Virus record (IMG/VR): IMGVR_UViG_3300021957_000102
Coordinates: 1 to 40,280 of that record
Source: a virus
Direction: 5' to 3' (one strand)
Length of the DNA: 40,280 nucleotides
Under the pieces are notes generated by a model, which did no database searches, was not told where the DNA came from, and worked only from the letters and a program-made list of their open reading frames with translations. Positions 24,878 through 30,304 of the stretch are shown one piece after another. Each line of letters starts with the position of its first letter. The first letter of the stretch is position 1. The position numbers were made by a program, and so were the translations under genes.

Positions 24878-25002
24878 TAAGCTGCTTCCTCCTCTTCTTC
24901 ATCTATTTTAAATGTTACACAAATATAACCAAACTCATCTGTAGCTTCGTACTTATGGGTCGGGCAAGTGGCAAGCCACTCCCAAAACTCTTCACGGCTC
25001 AT
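24877..25002 (-). CDS. Small acidic hypothetical protein (41 aa)
   Basis: 41 aa, MSREEFWEWLATCPTHKYEA..., ending with five Glu and AA. The 'EFWEWLATCPTH' start with an acidic tail is a type I recognise from marine phage early regions, function unknown. It is coupled by TAATG one-base overlaps to both neighbours (25002 and 24877), so it is almost certainly translated in the operon. Confidence 0.7.
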   Translation of the reverse strand: MSREEFWEWLATCPTHKYEATDEFGYICVTFKIDEEEEEAA

Positions 25003-25349
25003 TACGCTGCATCCTCTTCTACTGGTCTGTATACTTGTATAAAGATACGTGTACCATCACCGTCACTTTCACTATCAGAGTACAGTGACACAATATCACC
25101 TGCATCTGCATACTTCTTTAGCTTCTGTATACTAATACGTTTGTCTCCACGTTTACTACGGTAAAAGTTTATGTTGACTTCTTCACCATCAATGTACTCG
25201 CCATAAACAGTGAGCTTACACCCAATATCAAAGAAATGATCGGTGTATTCCATACCAAAGTCTTCAAGTAGAAACTTTTGCACAGTTTTGTTGGCATCTA
25301 TAATGCTTTTATCAAGCATAGTTTTAGTCAGTTTGATCTTGGCTCTCAT
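25002..25349 (-). CDS. Hypothetical early protein (115 aa)
   Basis: 115 aa, mixed alpha/beta, acidic end (VYRPVEEDAA). A helical start (KTMLDKSIIDANKTVQKFLLE) precedes a beta-rich middle (HFFDIGCKLTVYGEYIDGEE). AGGAGAGATTACC precedes the ATG. No family recognised. Part of the small early-gene run that may serve host takeover. Confidence 0.65.
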   Translation of the reverse strand: MRAKIKLTKTMLDKSIIDANKTVQKFLLEDFGMEYTDHFFDIGCKLTVYGEYIDGEEVNINFYRSKRGDKRISIQKLKKYADAGDIVSLYSDSESDGDGTRIFIQVYRPVEEDAA

Positions 25350-25360
25350 GGTAATCTCTC

Positions 25361-25501
25361 CTAATCCGTTTGATCACAAGCTAGTATCTCATATTCACAA
25401 AACATTTCTAATATTTGTTCATAAGATTTAGCGTATACATACAAATATCTTTGTGCATTATCTATGTATTGCTCTTTGTATTCTACATAATATCTATACA
25501 T
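25361..25501 (-). CDS. Small Tyr-rich hypothetical protein (46 aa)
   Basis: 46 aa, MYRYYVEYKEQYIDNAQRYL..., nine Tyr residues, acidic C-terminus. AAGGAG lies 5 nt before the ATG. It fits between two genes with the next SD (AGGAGAG) directly after its stop. The beta-strand-then-helix pattern (YYVEYKEQY, then SYEQILEMF) is compatible with a small folded protein. Not recognised. Confidence 0.65.
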   Translation of the reverse strand: MYRYYVEYKEQYIDNAQRYLYVYAKSYEQILEMFCEYEILACDQTD

Positions 25502-25510
25502 GTTTTCTCC

Positions 25511-25744
25511 TTACTGCACCGCCATTGGTGCTTCATATATGTAATCGTATTGGTCATACTCTTCTGCAGGGTATTCCTCGCAAGAGATAAACTCTACTTC
25601 ACTGGCAGGATGCATGTGCTTTGCCATAAGCACCGCCATGCTACTTGCCTTTGCCCATGTATCAATGGCAGGAAAGGTATCATCTAATGTGATACAACTC
25701 TCCTGACCATCAACAGATACAAGTATCTCGTACCTATTAATCAT
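25511..25744 (-). CDS. Hypothetical early protein (77 aa)
   Basis: Start taken at the ATG at 25744 (MINRYEILVSVDGQE), which overlaps the upstream stop by 8 nt. A GTG seven codons earlier (25765) is the alternative. A beta-rich N-terminus is followed by a helix (AIDTWAKASSMAVLMAKHM) and an acidic, Tyr-rich tail (EEYDQYDYIYEA). Soluble and not recognised. Confidence 0.6.
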   Translation of the reverse strand: MINRYEILVSVDGQESCITLDDTFPAIDTWAKASSMAVLMAKHMHPASEVEFISCEEYPAEEYDQYDYIYEAPMAVQ

Positions 25745-25994
25745 CACAGATACACTTTGGTACACACAACTCAGGGAATGCTTGCCGCATCTTCCACTCA
25801 GCTTTACTGATAGCCCTGCAATCTTCTATTGTTATGTCAAACATTTCCTGCATACTGAACTCAGTGCTTTGTATGGTATTCCATGCAAGTTCTATTGCCT
25901 TGCGTTGTTGTTCAGACAATGCCTTAGCATTCTCATTCTTTACACGGTCAGCTTCGTCACGTTCTTTCTGCCAATCTTCTGCTGTATTACTCAT
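25737..25994 (-). CDS. Hypothetical early protein (85 aa)
   Basis: 85 aa, charged helical N-terminal half (DWQKERDEADRVKNENAKAL), then helices up to a Cys pair near the end (CVPKCICDD). Overlaps neighbours by 8 nt on each side. No known family. The C-terminal C-x3-C-x-C could bind metal, but that is speculative. Confidence 0.62.
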   Translation of the reverse strand: MSNTAEDWQKERDEADRVKNENAKALSEQQRKAIELAWNTIQSTEFSMQEMFDITIEDCRAISKAEWKMRQAFPELCVPKCICDD

Positions 25995-26355
25995 GTGTAT
26001 ATGCTCCTATTTTTGGTTTCACATTTGGTTCTTTCCATAGTACAGCTAGATCACTAGCATGTATTGGTTCATCAGTCAATGCCTCTACAAAGGTAGAGTA
26101 TTTATATGGATTGTATGTAACTCTTTTGCCTTTGTCATGGTAAGGTAGCCAAGCCATAGTCACACCTAGCCACTCGCCTCTTACAAAGGCATGAACATTC
26201 TTCTTGCCTTCACGTAGTACCTTGGCTCTACCAGCAGGACGTACTACGTACTCTGCATCTTTGATAACAGCCATCTTTGTATGTTGTATTACTCTGCCCT
26301 TGTGACGGACAGAGAATACATTTTTGTGAAGGTTGTAATACACTTCAACTCGCAT
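25987..26355 (-). CDS. Hypothetical early protein (122 aa)
   Basis: 122 aa, basic, beta-rich: VEVYYNLHKNVFSVRHKGRV, then AEYVVRPAGRAKVLREGKKNVHAFVRGEW, then RVTYNPYKYSTFV. I recognise the type from marine phage early regions ('lhk..fSvr.kGrVi.h...v.l.da.f.VrpaGr..Vl.e.kknVHAfv.G'). Function unknown. AAGGAGCTAACACA precedes the start. Confidence 0.68.
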   Translation of the reverse strand: MRVEVYYNLHKNVFSVRHKGRVIQHTKMAVIKDAEYVVRPAGRAKVLREGKKNVHAFVRGEWLGVTMAWLPYHDKGKRVTYNPYKYSTFVEALTDEPIHASDLAVLWKEPNVKPKIGAYTHE

Positions 26356-26367
26356 TGTGTTAGCTCC

Positions 26368-26766
26368 TTATGCTGCTAGGTTATCTAGCTCTGCGTTGAC
26401 ATCTTTCAACTGTGCTTCAAGCATACGCTTGGTTTTTAACAGTTGCATTTTGCCAGTGTTACGCTTGGCTTTGATCAAGCCGAGTGCTTGCAACACTTGA
26501 ACACGATAGGTGATACGGTGCTTGTACTCATTCATAGCTTGAGCTATCTCATTGACAGTCATATCGGCATAGTTCTCCAACAGTACCGTATCAATTACCA
26601 CATAATTGTAGGTATAGTTCACGGCTTTCTGCATGTGATACGTGTGATTGGCATACAACTCAGGGTGAAGTGTCTGTACAGTTGTGATTGTTGAATTTGT
26701 CATAGTGTTAGCTCCTTCGCTAGTTGGGGTTTGTGTAGATGTAGTTGTGTTGGTTTGAGTAGACAT
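26368..26766 (-). CDS. Putative winged-helix transcriptional regulator
   Basis: 132 aa from 26766. An in-frame ATG at 26703 (MTNSTITTVQ) has a better AAGGAG at 8 nt and would drop a 21-residue Thr/Gln-rich leader. Residues ~62-110 have a helix-turn-helix layout (ENYADMTVNEIAQAMN...ITYRVQVLQALGLIKAK) resembling ArsR/MarR-like winged helices: 'lt..eiA..l......tyrv..L...Glika'. A coiled coil (LLKTKRMLEAQLKDVNAEL) follows. It is the only clear HTH candidate in the early cluster, next to the palindromic repeats. Confidence 0.6.
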   Translation of the reverse strand: MSTQTNTTTSTQTPTSEGANTMTNSTITTVQTLHPELYANHTYHMQKAVNYTYNYVVIDTVLLENYADMTVNEIAQAMNEYKHRITYRVQVLQALGLIKAKRNTGKMQLLKTKRMLEAQLKDVNAELDNLAA

Positions 26767-26767
26767 G

Positions 26768-26911
26768 CTATGCTACCTTTCTTGCTTGTAGTTTCTGTTT
26801 ACGTGCTAACTTACGTTCACGTTTCCAATCATCATTATGTTTTTTATTAGCCCCAACGTTGGGGTTAGTTTTCTTGGTGAACTTAACGTAGTTCTGCATC
26901 TCGTAGCGCAT
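26768..26911 (-). CDS. Small basic protein carrying palindromic repeat copy 1 in frame (47 aa)
   Basis: 47 aa from the ATG at 26911 (MRYEMQNYVKFTKK), with AAGGAG 8 nt upstream. Upstream in-frame sequence is open only to a TTG. Residues 15-22 (TNPNVGAN) are encoded by the repeated palindrome. The rest is Lys/Arg-rich (WKRERKLARKQKLQARK), suggesting nucleic-acid binding. It overlaps the preceding 53-aa gene by 29 nt out of frame. Confidence 0.55.
   Translation of the reverse strand: MRYEMQNYVKFTKKTNPNVGANKKHNDDWKRERKLARKQKLQARKVA
26847..26869 (-). repeat. Palindromic element, copy 1 (in gene)
   Basis: 23-bp repeat with core CCCCAACGTTGGGG at 26851-26864, flanked by TTAG on the left and TTAGT on the right (+ strand). 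Lies inside the 47-aa gene, read as TNPNVGA(N) on the minus strand. Confidence 0.9.
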
Positions 26912-27044
26912 CTCTGAACTCCTTCTTACGGTTACGTTTGGCTTTGTTGCCCTTCTTTGGAAGGACAACCTGTGGTGATTTACGTTCCTGTAGCATTGCC
27001 TTTGCTACAGGGTTAACAATTCCTATTGTCGATTTAATTTTCAT
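26883..27044 (-). CDS. Small basic hypothetical protein (53 aa)
   Basis: 53 aa, MKIKSTIGIVNPVAKAMLQE..., with a strongly basic second half (PKKGNKAKRNRKKEFRDALRD). AAAGGA lies ~9 nt before the ATG. Many small phage proteins begin this way ('I.npVAkamlq.r...qvvp.KKGk.a'), and I recognise the type. Function unknown; nucleic-acid or ribosome binding is conceivable. Its end overlaps the next small gene by 29 nt. Confidence 0.7.
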   Translation of the reverse strand: MKIKSTIGIVNPVAKAMLQERKSPQVVLPKKGNKAKRNRKKEFRDALRDAELR

Positions 27045-27061
27045 TTAACTATTCCTTTTGA

Positions 27062-27787
27062 CTAGTCAATCACAAATCCACTTGTATCTTTCTTGGCACG
27101 TCCTTTGGCATACAAGCTGACCACTACGTTAGTAGGATCAAGGAACCTAAGATCGTCTGCATCACCAGATATAACTGGACGGTCAAGAAAGGTATCTGGG
27201 ATACACTCAATGTTACGCCATACAACTGCCATGTTCATACCTTTTGCTAAAGCAATGTCAACTTGTGGCTTGTAGCGTACATCAGCTTCGCTGTAGCTGA
27301 AGGTTAGATAATAATTATCAATATGTTCAACCTTACGGTTGGCAATCTTGGTGTAGTCGTAGAACTGAATATCAGGATAAGCTGCGAATATATTCTCATA
27401 TGTTACGTCATCCTTGACCACTGGTATACGTTCCCAACGTATGTCACTAGTGCCATTCAATCGTATGACAGGCTTGACAGATTGCTTTGCACAATACTTG
27501 GCAAACTTGCCACAGTCTACAACCATTGCCGCCATGAAGCCAACACGATCTGTTGCAAACCATTCGGTTTTCCTAGCACGTGATTGCTGTACTGTGTTCA
27601 TTGCACCACGTCCAGCGGTGAATAGGCAACCGTCAATGCAACCTGCTATCTCAGCATTGGCACAAACATTTATACCAGATGATTTCCAAGGCATCATATA
27701 CATGATTGCAGTTTCATACTTGTCACCATTGCCCTTGATTGTTTTGGCATCAGCACCACTAGCGATTAATTTACCACGATAAGCCAT
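27062..27787 (-). CDS. Gp88/DUF7227-like phage protein
   Basis: 241 aa. 'NVCANAEIAGCIDGCLFTAGRG' (C42, C50, C54), then VQQSRARKTEWFATDRVGFMAAM, VIRLNGTSDIRWE, and FYDYTKI resemble the phage 'gene product 88' family. The cysteines may bind a metal or Fe-S cluster. Biochemical role unknown. The start at 27787 has only a weak SD. Palindrome copy 2 lies 17 nt upstream, and the frame is open through it without a start codon ATG. Confidence 0.72.
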   Translation of the reverse strand: MAYRGKLIASGADAKTIKGNGDKYETAIMYMMPWKSSGINVCANAEIAGCIDGCLFTAGRGAMNTVQQSRARKTEWFATDRVGFMAAMVVDCGKFAKYCAKQSVKPVIRLNGTSDIRWERIPVVKDDVTYENIFAAYPDIQFYDYTKIANRKVEHIDNYYLTFSYSEADVRYKPQVDIALAKGMNMAVVWRNIECIPDTFLDRPVISGDADDLRFLDPTNVVVSLYAKGRAKKDTSGFVID

Positions 27788-27803
27788 TGTATGTTTCTTT
27801 CTG

Positions 27804-27826
27804 TTAGCCCCAACGTTGGGGTTAGT
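27804..27826 (-). repeat. Palindromic element, copy 2 (upstream of gp88-like gene)
   Basis: Identical 23 bp, core CCCCAACGTTGGGG at 27808-27821. Intergenic, but in the same reading frame (ACT AAC CCC AAC GTT GGG GCT) as the gene that starts 17 nt downstream on the minus strand. Confidence 0.9.
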
Positions 27827-27839
27827 TTCAGTTTGATTA

Positions 27840-28004
27840 TTAAGCTGGAAGTGATCCAGCTTTTCTAAGAATATTTATTACGTCTAAACGTTTGTGTCCA
27901 GATAAAGCACAAACCTCATGTATAGCACTAGCTACAGGTGTTTGTGTTTCCATTTTATTTTCATAATGGTCAACTACCATTTGGTTTGTCCAAAGCTTAA
28001 ACAT
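27840..28004 (-). CDS. Small hypothetical protein (54 aa)
   Basis: 54 aa from the ATG at 28004 (MFKLWTNQMVVDHYENKM), chosen because AAAGGA lies 9 nt upstream. A longer frame to 28058 runs through the leader and has no SD. The second half (ASAIHEVCALSGHKRLDVINILRKAG) looks like a small helical, HTH-like unit. Ends with double stops TAATAA. Not recognised. Confidence 0.58.
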   Translation of the reverse strand: MFKLWTNQMVVDHYENKMETQTPVASAIHEVCALSGHKRLDVINILRKAGSLPA

Positions 28005-28040
28005 GTCGAAATCCTTTATTGTTGTTGTTAATGTATATAT

Positions 28041-28081
28041 GTTATATAACACTTTCACTAAAGTATCAAGTGTTATATAAC
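28041..28081 (-). repeat. Intergenic hairpin A (perfect 14-bp stem)
   Basis: Perfect inverted repeat GTTATATAACACTT (28041-28054) / AAGTGTTATATAAC (28068-28081), 13-nt loop. It lies between two early genes in the leader of the 54-aa gene. No T run follows, so it is not a standard terminator. Loop and inner stem resemble elements B and C (CTTTCA...CAAGT). Confidence 0.75.
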
Positions 28082-28090
28082 TATATACTA

Positions 28091-28219
28091 TTAAAATAAT
28101 GTATCATGTATCATTGGCATCATTGCCAATAGGAATACAAATGCTACCCAACTAACGGTAAGGCAAACCCAACCGATAGTCCTATTGCGATTGATGCGCC
28201 TTGCTTCACGTAGTGTCAT
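28091..28219 (-). CDS. Small membrane protein (42 aa)
   Basis: 42 aa. A basic N-terminus (MTLREARRINRNR) is followed by one hydrophobic span (TIGWVCLTVSWVAFVFLLAM) and a short tail. By the positive-inside rule the N-terminus would be cytoplasmic. The start overlaps the upstream stop as ATGA. An inner-membrane target in the host early in infection is a reasonable guess. No family known. Confidence 0.65.
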   Translation of the reverse strand: MTLREARRINRNRTIGWVCLTVSWVAFVFLLAMMPMIHDTLF

Positions 28220-28431
28220 GTTGTATACCATCCTGTATCTGTTACCAATGTTTGCTTGCCATCCATCATGCCAAGCTCTGTTTTGTTAGCCCCAACGTTG
28301 GGGTTAGTTTTAGCTTCCTTCGCACGTGAGAGCTTTTCTTGTAGCTCTTCACGCCGCTTACGGTCTTTGACCTCTGCTGTCATAGCATCTGCCCAAGCCA
28401 TAGTAAAACTATTATGTTGCTTATATTTCAT
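28216..28431 (-). CDS. Small hypothetical protein carrying palindrome copy 3 in frame (71 aa)
   Basis: 71 aa from the ATG at 28431, the third of three adjacent ATGs, best spaced after GGAG; 28437 and 28434 are alternatives. A charged helix (AEVKDRKRREELQEKLSRAK) precedes TNPNVGAN at residues 42-49, encoded by the repeat, and a short tail 'GMMDGKQTLVTDTGWYTT'. The inserted peptide separates the helix from the tail like a linker. Overlaps both neighbours. Confidence 0.58.
   Translation of the reverse strand: MKYKQHNSFTMAWADAMTAEVKDRKRREELQEKLSRAKEAKTNPNVGANKTELGMMDGKQTLVTDTGWYTT
28288..28310 (-). repeat. Palindromic element, copy 3 (in gene)
   Basis: Identical 23 bp, core at 28292-28305. In frame with the 71-aa gene, encoding TNPNVGAN. 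Confidence 0.9.
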
Positions 28432-28660
28432 CATCATCTCCAAACATATTTGTCCACTCCAAAGGAGTCATGCCTGTCATCAGGAACTCTCTTTGATCTG
28501 GTGACAAATCAGGCATTATATCCTGTATTAGACCACCACCTGTTAGCCAAAGATCAATCTTATCTTGACTAACAGGTAATTGCATGGAATTTACTTCTTC
28601 AGTAAACATAGATACCATAGTGACGTTAGTCAAGTTTTCTGCCATACGTTCAATTCTCAT
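28421..28660 (-). CDS. Hypothetical early protein (79 aa)
   Basis: 79 aa, acidic C-terminus (FGDDDEI). 'LPVSQDKIDLWLTGGGLIQDIMPDLSPDQREFLMTGMTPLEW' resembles the 'G.liQd.lp.Ls...REfl..G.....W' pattern that I associate with small phage proteins of unknown role. AAAGG precedes the start at ~12 nt. Its end overlaps the next gene by 11 nt. Confidence 0.68.
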   Translation of the reverse strand: MRIERMAENLTNVTMVSMFTEEVNSMQLPVSQDKIDLWLTGGGLIQDIMPDLSPDQREFLMTGMTPLEWTNMFGDDDEI

Positions 28661-28683
28661 AACATTTTACCTTTCTTATGTAT

Positions 28684-28748
28684 GTTATATATATTTATAC
28701 TTTCATAAATTCAAGTATAAATATAAATAACTACATTAAGTAGTTATT
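28684..28748 (-). repeat. Tandem intergenic hairpin element B
   Basis: Two adjacent stem-loops between early genes. Long stem: 19-nt arms 28684-28702 and 28713-28731, 18 of 19 paired, 10-nt loop. Second stem: AATAACTAC (28726-28734) / GTAGTTATT (28740-28748), 5-nt loop, reaching into the stop codon of the preceding gene. The 48-bp long hairpin differs from element C at one loop base only. Confidence 0.8.
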
Positions 28749-28983
28749 AAACCCATTGTGGGTGAATGTTAGCTTGCTCAAGCCACCGCATAGCAGTGTC
28801 TATATCTGGCGCACCATGATCCATACAAGCATTGATACTTTTATCCTCAATAGCACGTTCCTCTGCAAGTTGATTATTCAACTCACGTTGTAAGCTGTCT
28901 AGCAACTCAGTTGTTGGCACTATGCCTCGTGGCCTAAAGCCATAAACATCTTTGTAAAGATCACTAAAAAAATCATAATCCAT
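28747..28983 (-). CDS. Hypothetical early protein (78 aa)
   Basis: 78 aa, starts MDYDFFSDLYKDVYGFRPRG, a motif I recognise in small phage proteins next to early promoters ('D.yKdvyGfRPRg'), function unknown. The rest is helical (LLDSLQRELNNQLAEERAIE) with a final Trp-rich part (MRWLEQANIHPQWV). AAAGGAGATTCAAA is an excellent ribosome binding site. Flanked on both sides by hairpin elements B and C. Confidence 0.72.
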   Translation of the reverse strand: MDYDFFSDLYKDVYGFRPRGIVPTTELLDSLQRELNNQLAEERAIEDKSINACMDHGAPDIDTAMRWLEQANIHPQWV

Positions 28984-29003
28984 TTTGAATCTCCTTTATG
29001 TGT

Positions 29004-29069
29004 GTTATATATATTTATACTTTCACAAATTCAAGTATAAATATAAATAACCACAGTAATGTGTGGTTA
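29004..29069 (-). repeat. Tandem intergenic hairpin element C
   Basis: Same plan as element B. Long stem arms 29004-29022 and 29033-29051 (18 of 19 paired). Second stem TAACCACA (29048-29055) / TGTGGTTA (29062-29069). Relative to B the second stem changes AACTAC/GTAGTT to AACCAC/GTGGTT, a compensatory base-pair change. Confidence 0.8.
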
Positions 29070-29081
29070 ATTGGTAACAGC

Positions 29082-29714
29082 CTAAGCTGCTACCTTGAGT
29101 TCTTCTTTTTCAGAGACAGTATCAATCTCCATAAGAGCCTCTGCTATGTCAAGAAGATCGACGTTAGCATATGCAGCGGCCTTGACTATGCTTTGAACGA
29201 TTTCCTCTTTTGTTGGTGGTGCTGTATTAGCCCCAACGTTGGGGTTAGTTTCAGCGACAGTATCTTCTTGTACTGTCTCTTCGGGTGTGTCTTCATCTGA
29301 TGATGGAGTGTTTGCTTTAGCAGCTTGTTTCATTGCTCTCTGCAAAGCAGTAAGTGAGGTGAAACCTTTCTTTGAGGTTTGCATGAACTCTCTTGCTTCT
29401 TCTTCATTAAGAACGAACCAGAGAGCTTCGGAACGGCGTTGATCTGGAATATCTTTGATATGGCAATCGGCCAATCTGGAAGATTTAATACGCTCACCAC
29501 CTTCGGCTTTGAGTTCAACCATCAGATTGCCAAGGGCAAGAGTGAAACCAGAGATCGCTTTGACGAAAACAGAAGCACTTTCTTTTGGTGCTTTACGATC
29601 AAGTGATCTATTGAAGTTTCTCATATCAACTTTGTTGAAAGTGTCGAACCTTTCCGCTAAGGCTTTGCCTTGATCCTCAAGAGTAGTGATGTTTTGAATT
29701 TGGAGGTTTGCCAT
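29082..29714 (-). CDS. First gene of the leftward early operon; hypothetical, carries palindrome copy 4
   Basis: 210 aa. A helical N-terminal domain with 'LADCHIKDIPDQRRSEALWFVLNEEEAREFMQTSKKGFTSLTAL' at ~81-123 is joined by an acidic, low-complexity linker (~136-168) to a helical C-terminus (EEIVQSIVKAAAYANVDLLDIAEAL). TNPNVGAN at 156-163 in the linker is the repeat-encoded peptide. AAAGGA lies 7 nt before the start. It follows the presumed main promoter, so it is probably made first after infection. Not recognised. Confidence 0.7.
   Translation of the reverse strand: MANLQIQNITTLEDQGKALAERFDTFNKVDMRNFNRSLDRKAPKESASVFVKAISGFTLALGNLMVELKAEGGERIKSSRLADCHIKDIPDQRRSEALWFVLNEEEAREFMQTSKKGFTSLTALQRAMKQAAKANTPSSDEDTPEETVQEDTVAETNPNVGANTAPPTKEEIVQSIVKAAAYANVDLLDIAEALMEIDTVSEKEELKVAA
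29227..29249 (-). repeat. Palindromic element, copy 4 (in gene)
   Basis: Identical 23 bp, core at 29231-29244. In frame within the acidic linker of the 210-aa protein. Confidence 0.9.
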
Positions 29715-29752
29715 TTTTTCGTTCCTTTATGTATATTCTATTTATATAAGAG

Positions 29753-29787
29753 ATTATTACTCTCTCACAAAAAGTGAGAGTAATAAT
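29753..29787 (-). promoter_or_regulatory. 5'-leader hairpin D
   Basis: Perfect 12-bp stem ATTATTACTCTC (29753-29764) / GAGAGTAATAAT (29776-29787), 11-nt loop containing CAC...GTG. It would lie at the very 5' end of the leftward early transcript, just after the -10 box. A 5' stem-loop of this kind often stabilises phage mRNA; that use is inferred. Confidence 0.6.
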
Positions 29788-29790
29788 ATC

Positions 29791-29821
29791 GTTATAAATA
29801 TGAATATACTATAGTTGTCAA
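29791..29821 (-). promoter_or_regulatory. Probable leftward early promoter
   Basis: On the minus strand a perfect -35 box TTGACA (29821-29816) is followed 19 nt later by TATAAC (29796-29791), five of six to the sigma-70 -10 consensus; with 17 nt spacing the box would be TTTATA. It lies ~75 bp upstream of the first leftward gene with nothing else between. Host-polymerase recognition would fit a phage without its own RNA polymerase. Confidence 0.6.
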
Positions 29822-29963
29822 TCCACAAAATTTGCCTCGTGATCCTCTGCCCACGCCGTTTCCCACGCTACTGCAAAAATATATTTCATATATATTTTGA
29901 AGTTCGTGCGCTAAACTTGTGAGGCCAACCACTATCCAATCACCATAACTGTGACAAATATAT

Positions 29964-30265
29964 CACTATCAAAGATAGTGTTAGCCCCAACGTTGGGGTT
30001 AGTGATTTACATTGGCAGAGCTAATGCGGCTTGTAGGATCACATGATTGACCAATGGTATTGGTAAGAGGGGGTAGGGTTCTGTACAGCTTTGCTGTAAG
30101 GGTATCTATCAGCATAGCTGATGTAGTGGATAATATGCATCGGCATCACTACACATCTTCGATGTGAAAATCCCCCCTGTTTTTTCACTACTTGTAGTGG
30201 CAACTGATTGCATAACAGTTGTCGTAGACAAGTAACCTGTTGAAACTAAACGTATCTTCGATACG
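29964..30265. repeat. Array of short hairpins, mostly with 3-nt loops
   Basis: Perfect inverted repeats in order: CACTATC-AAA-GATAGTG (29964-29980), ACCAAT-GGT-ATTGGT (30050-30064), TACAGC-TTT-GCTGTA (30084-30098), ATCAGC-ATA-GCTGAT (30108-30122), GTAGTG/CACTAC enclosing ATGC/GCAT (30123-30152), CACATC-TTC-GATGTG (30152-30166), GTGAAAA/TTTTCAC (30164-30188), CACTAC-TT-GTAGTG (30186-30199), CAACTG/CAGTTG (30201-30221), CGTATC-TTC-GATACG (30251-30265). Stem sequences differ but stem length and loop size are nearly constant. Confidence 0.8.
29981..30003 (-). repeat. Palindromic element, copy 5 (control region)
   Basis: Identical 23 bp, core at 29985-29998. Not in any gene. It directly abuts a 7-bp hairpin (29964-29980). 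Confidence 0.9.
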
Positions 30266-30304
30266 GTGGTGAATGATGCTATCACATTTGCTTTCAACCT
30301 GCGT

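Noticed and set aside
26847-26872. Palindrome copies as transcription terminators
   Set aside because: Three copies are inside open reading frames in mid-operon and no run of T follows in the direction of transcription.
28684-29069. Elements B and C as simple rho-independent terminators
   Set aside because: Long AU-only stems without a clean T run, placed between co-directional early genes that need read-through; the tandem and covarying structure suits processing or stabilisation better, though partial termination remains possible.
26847-30003. CRISPR array from the repeated 23-bp element
   Set aside because: Spacing between copies is 0.5-1 kb and irregular, copies lie inside genes, and no cas genes are present.
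30109-30297. 62-codon open frame on the minus strand in the control region
   Set aside because: No good ribosome binding site, odd composition rich in Ser and Thr, and it is made up of the hairpin array; more likely non-coding.
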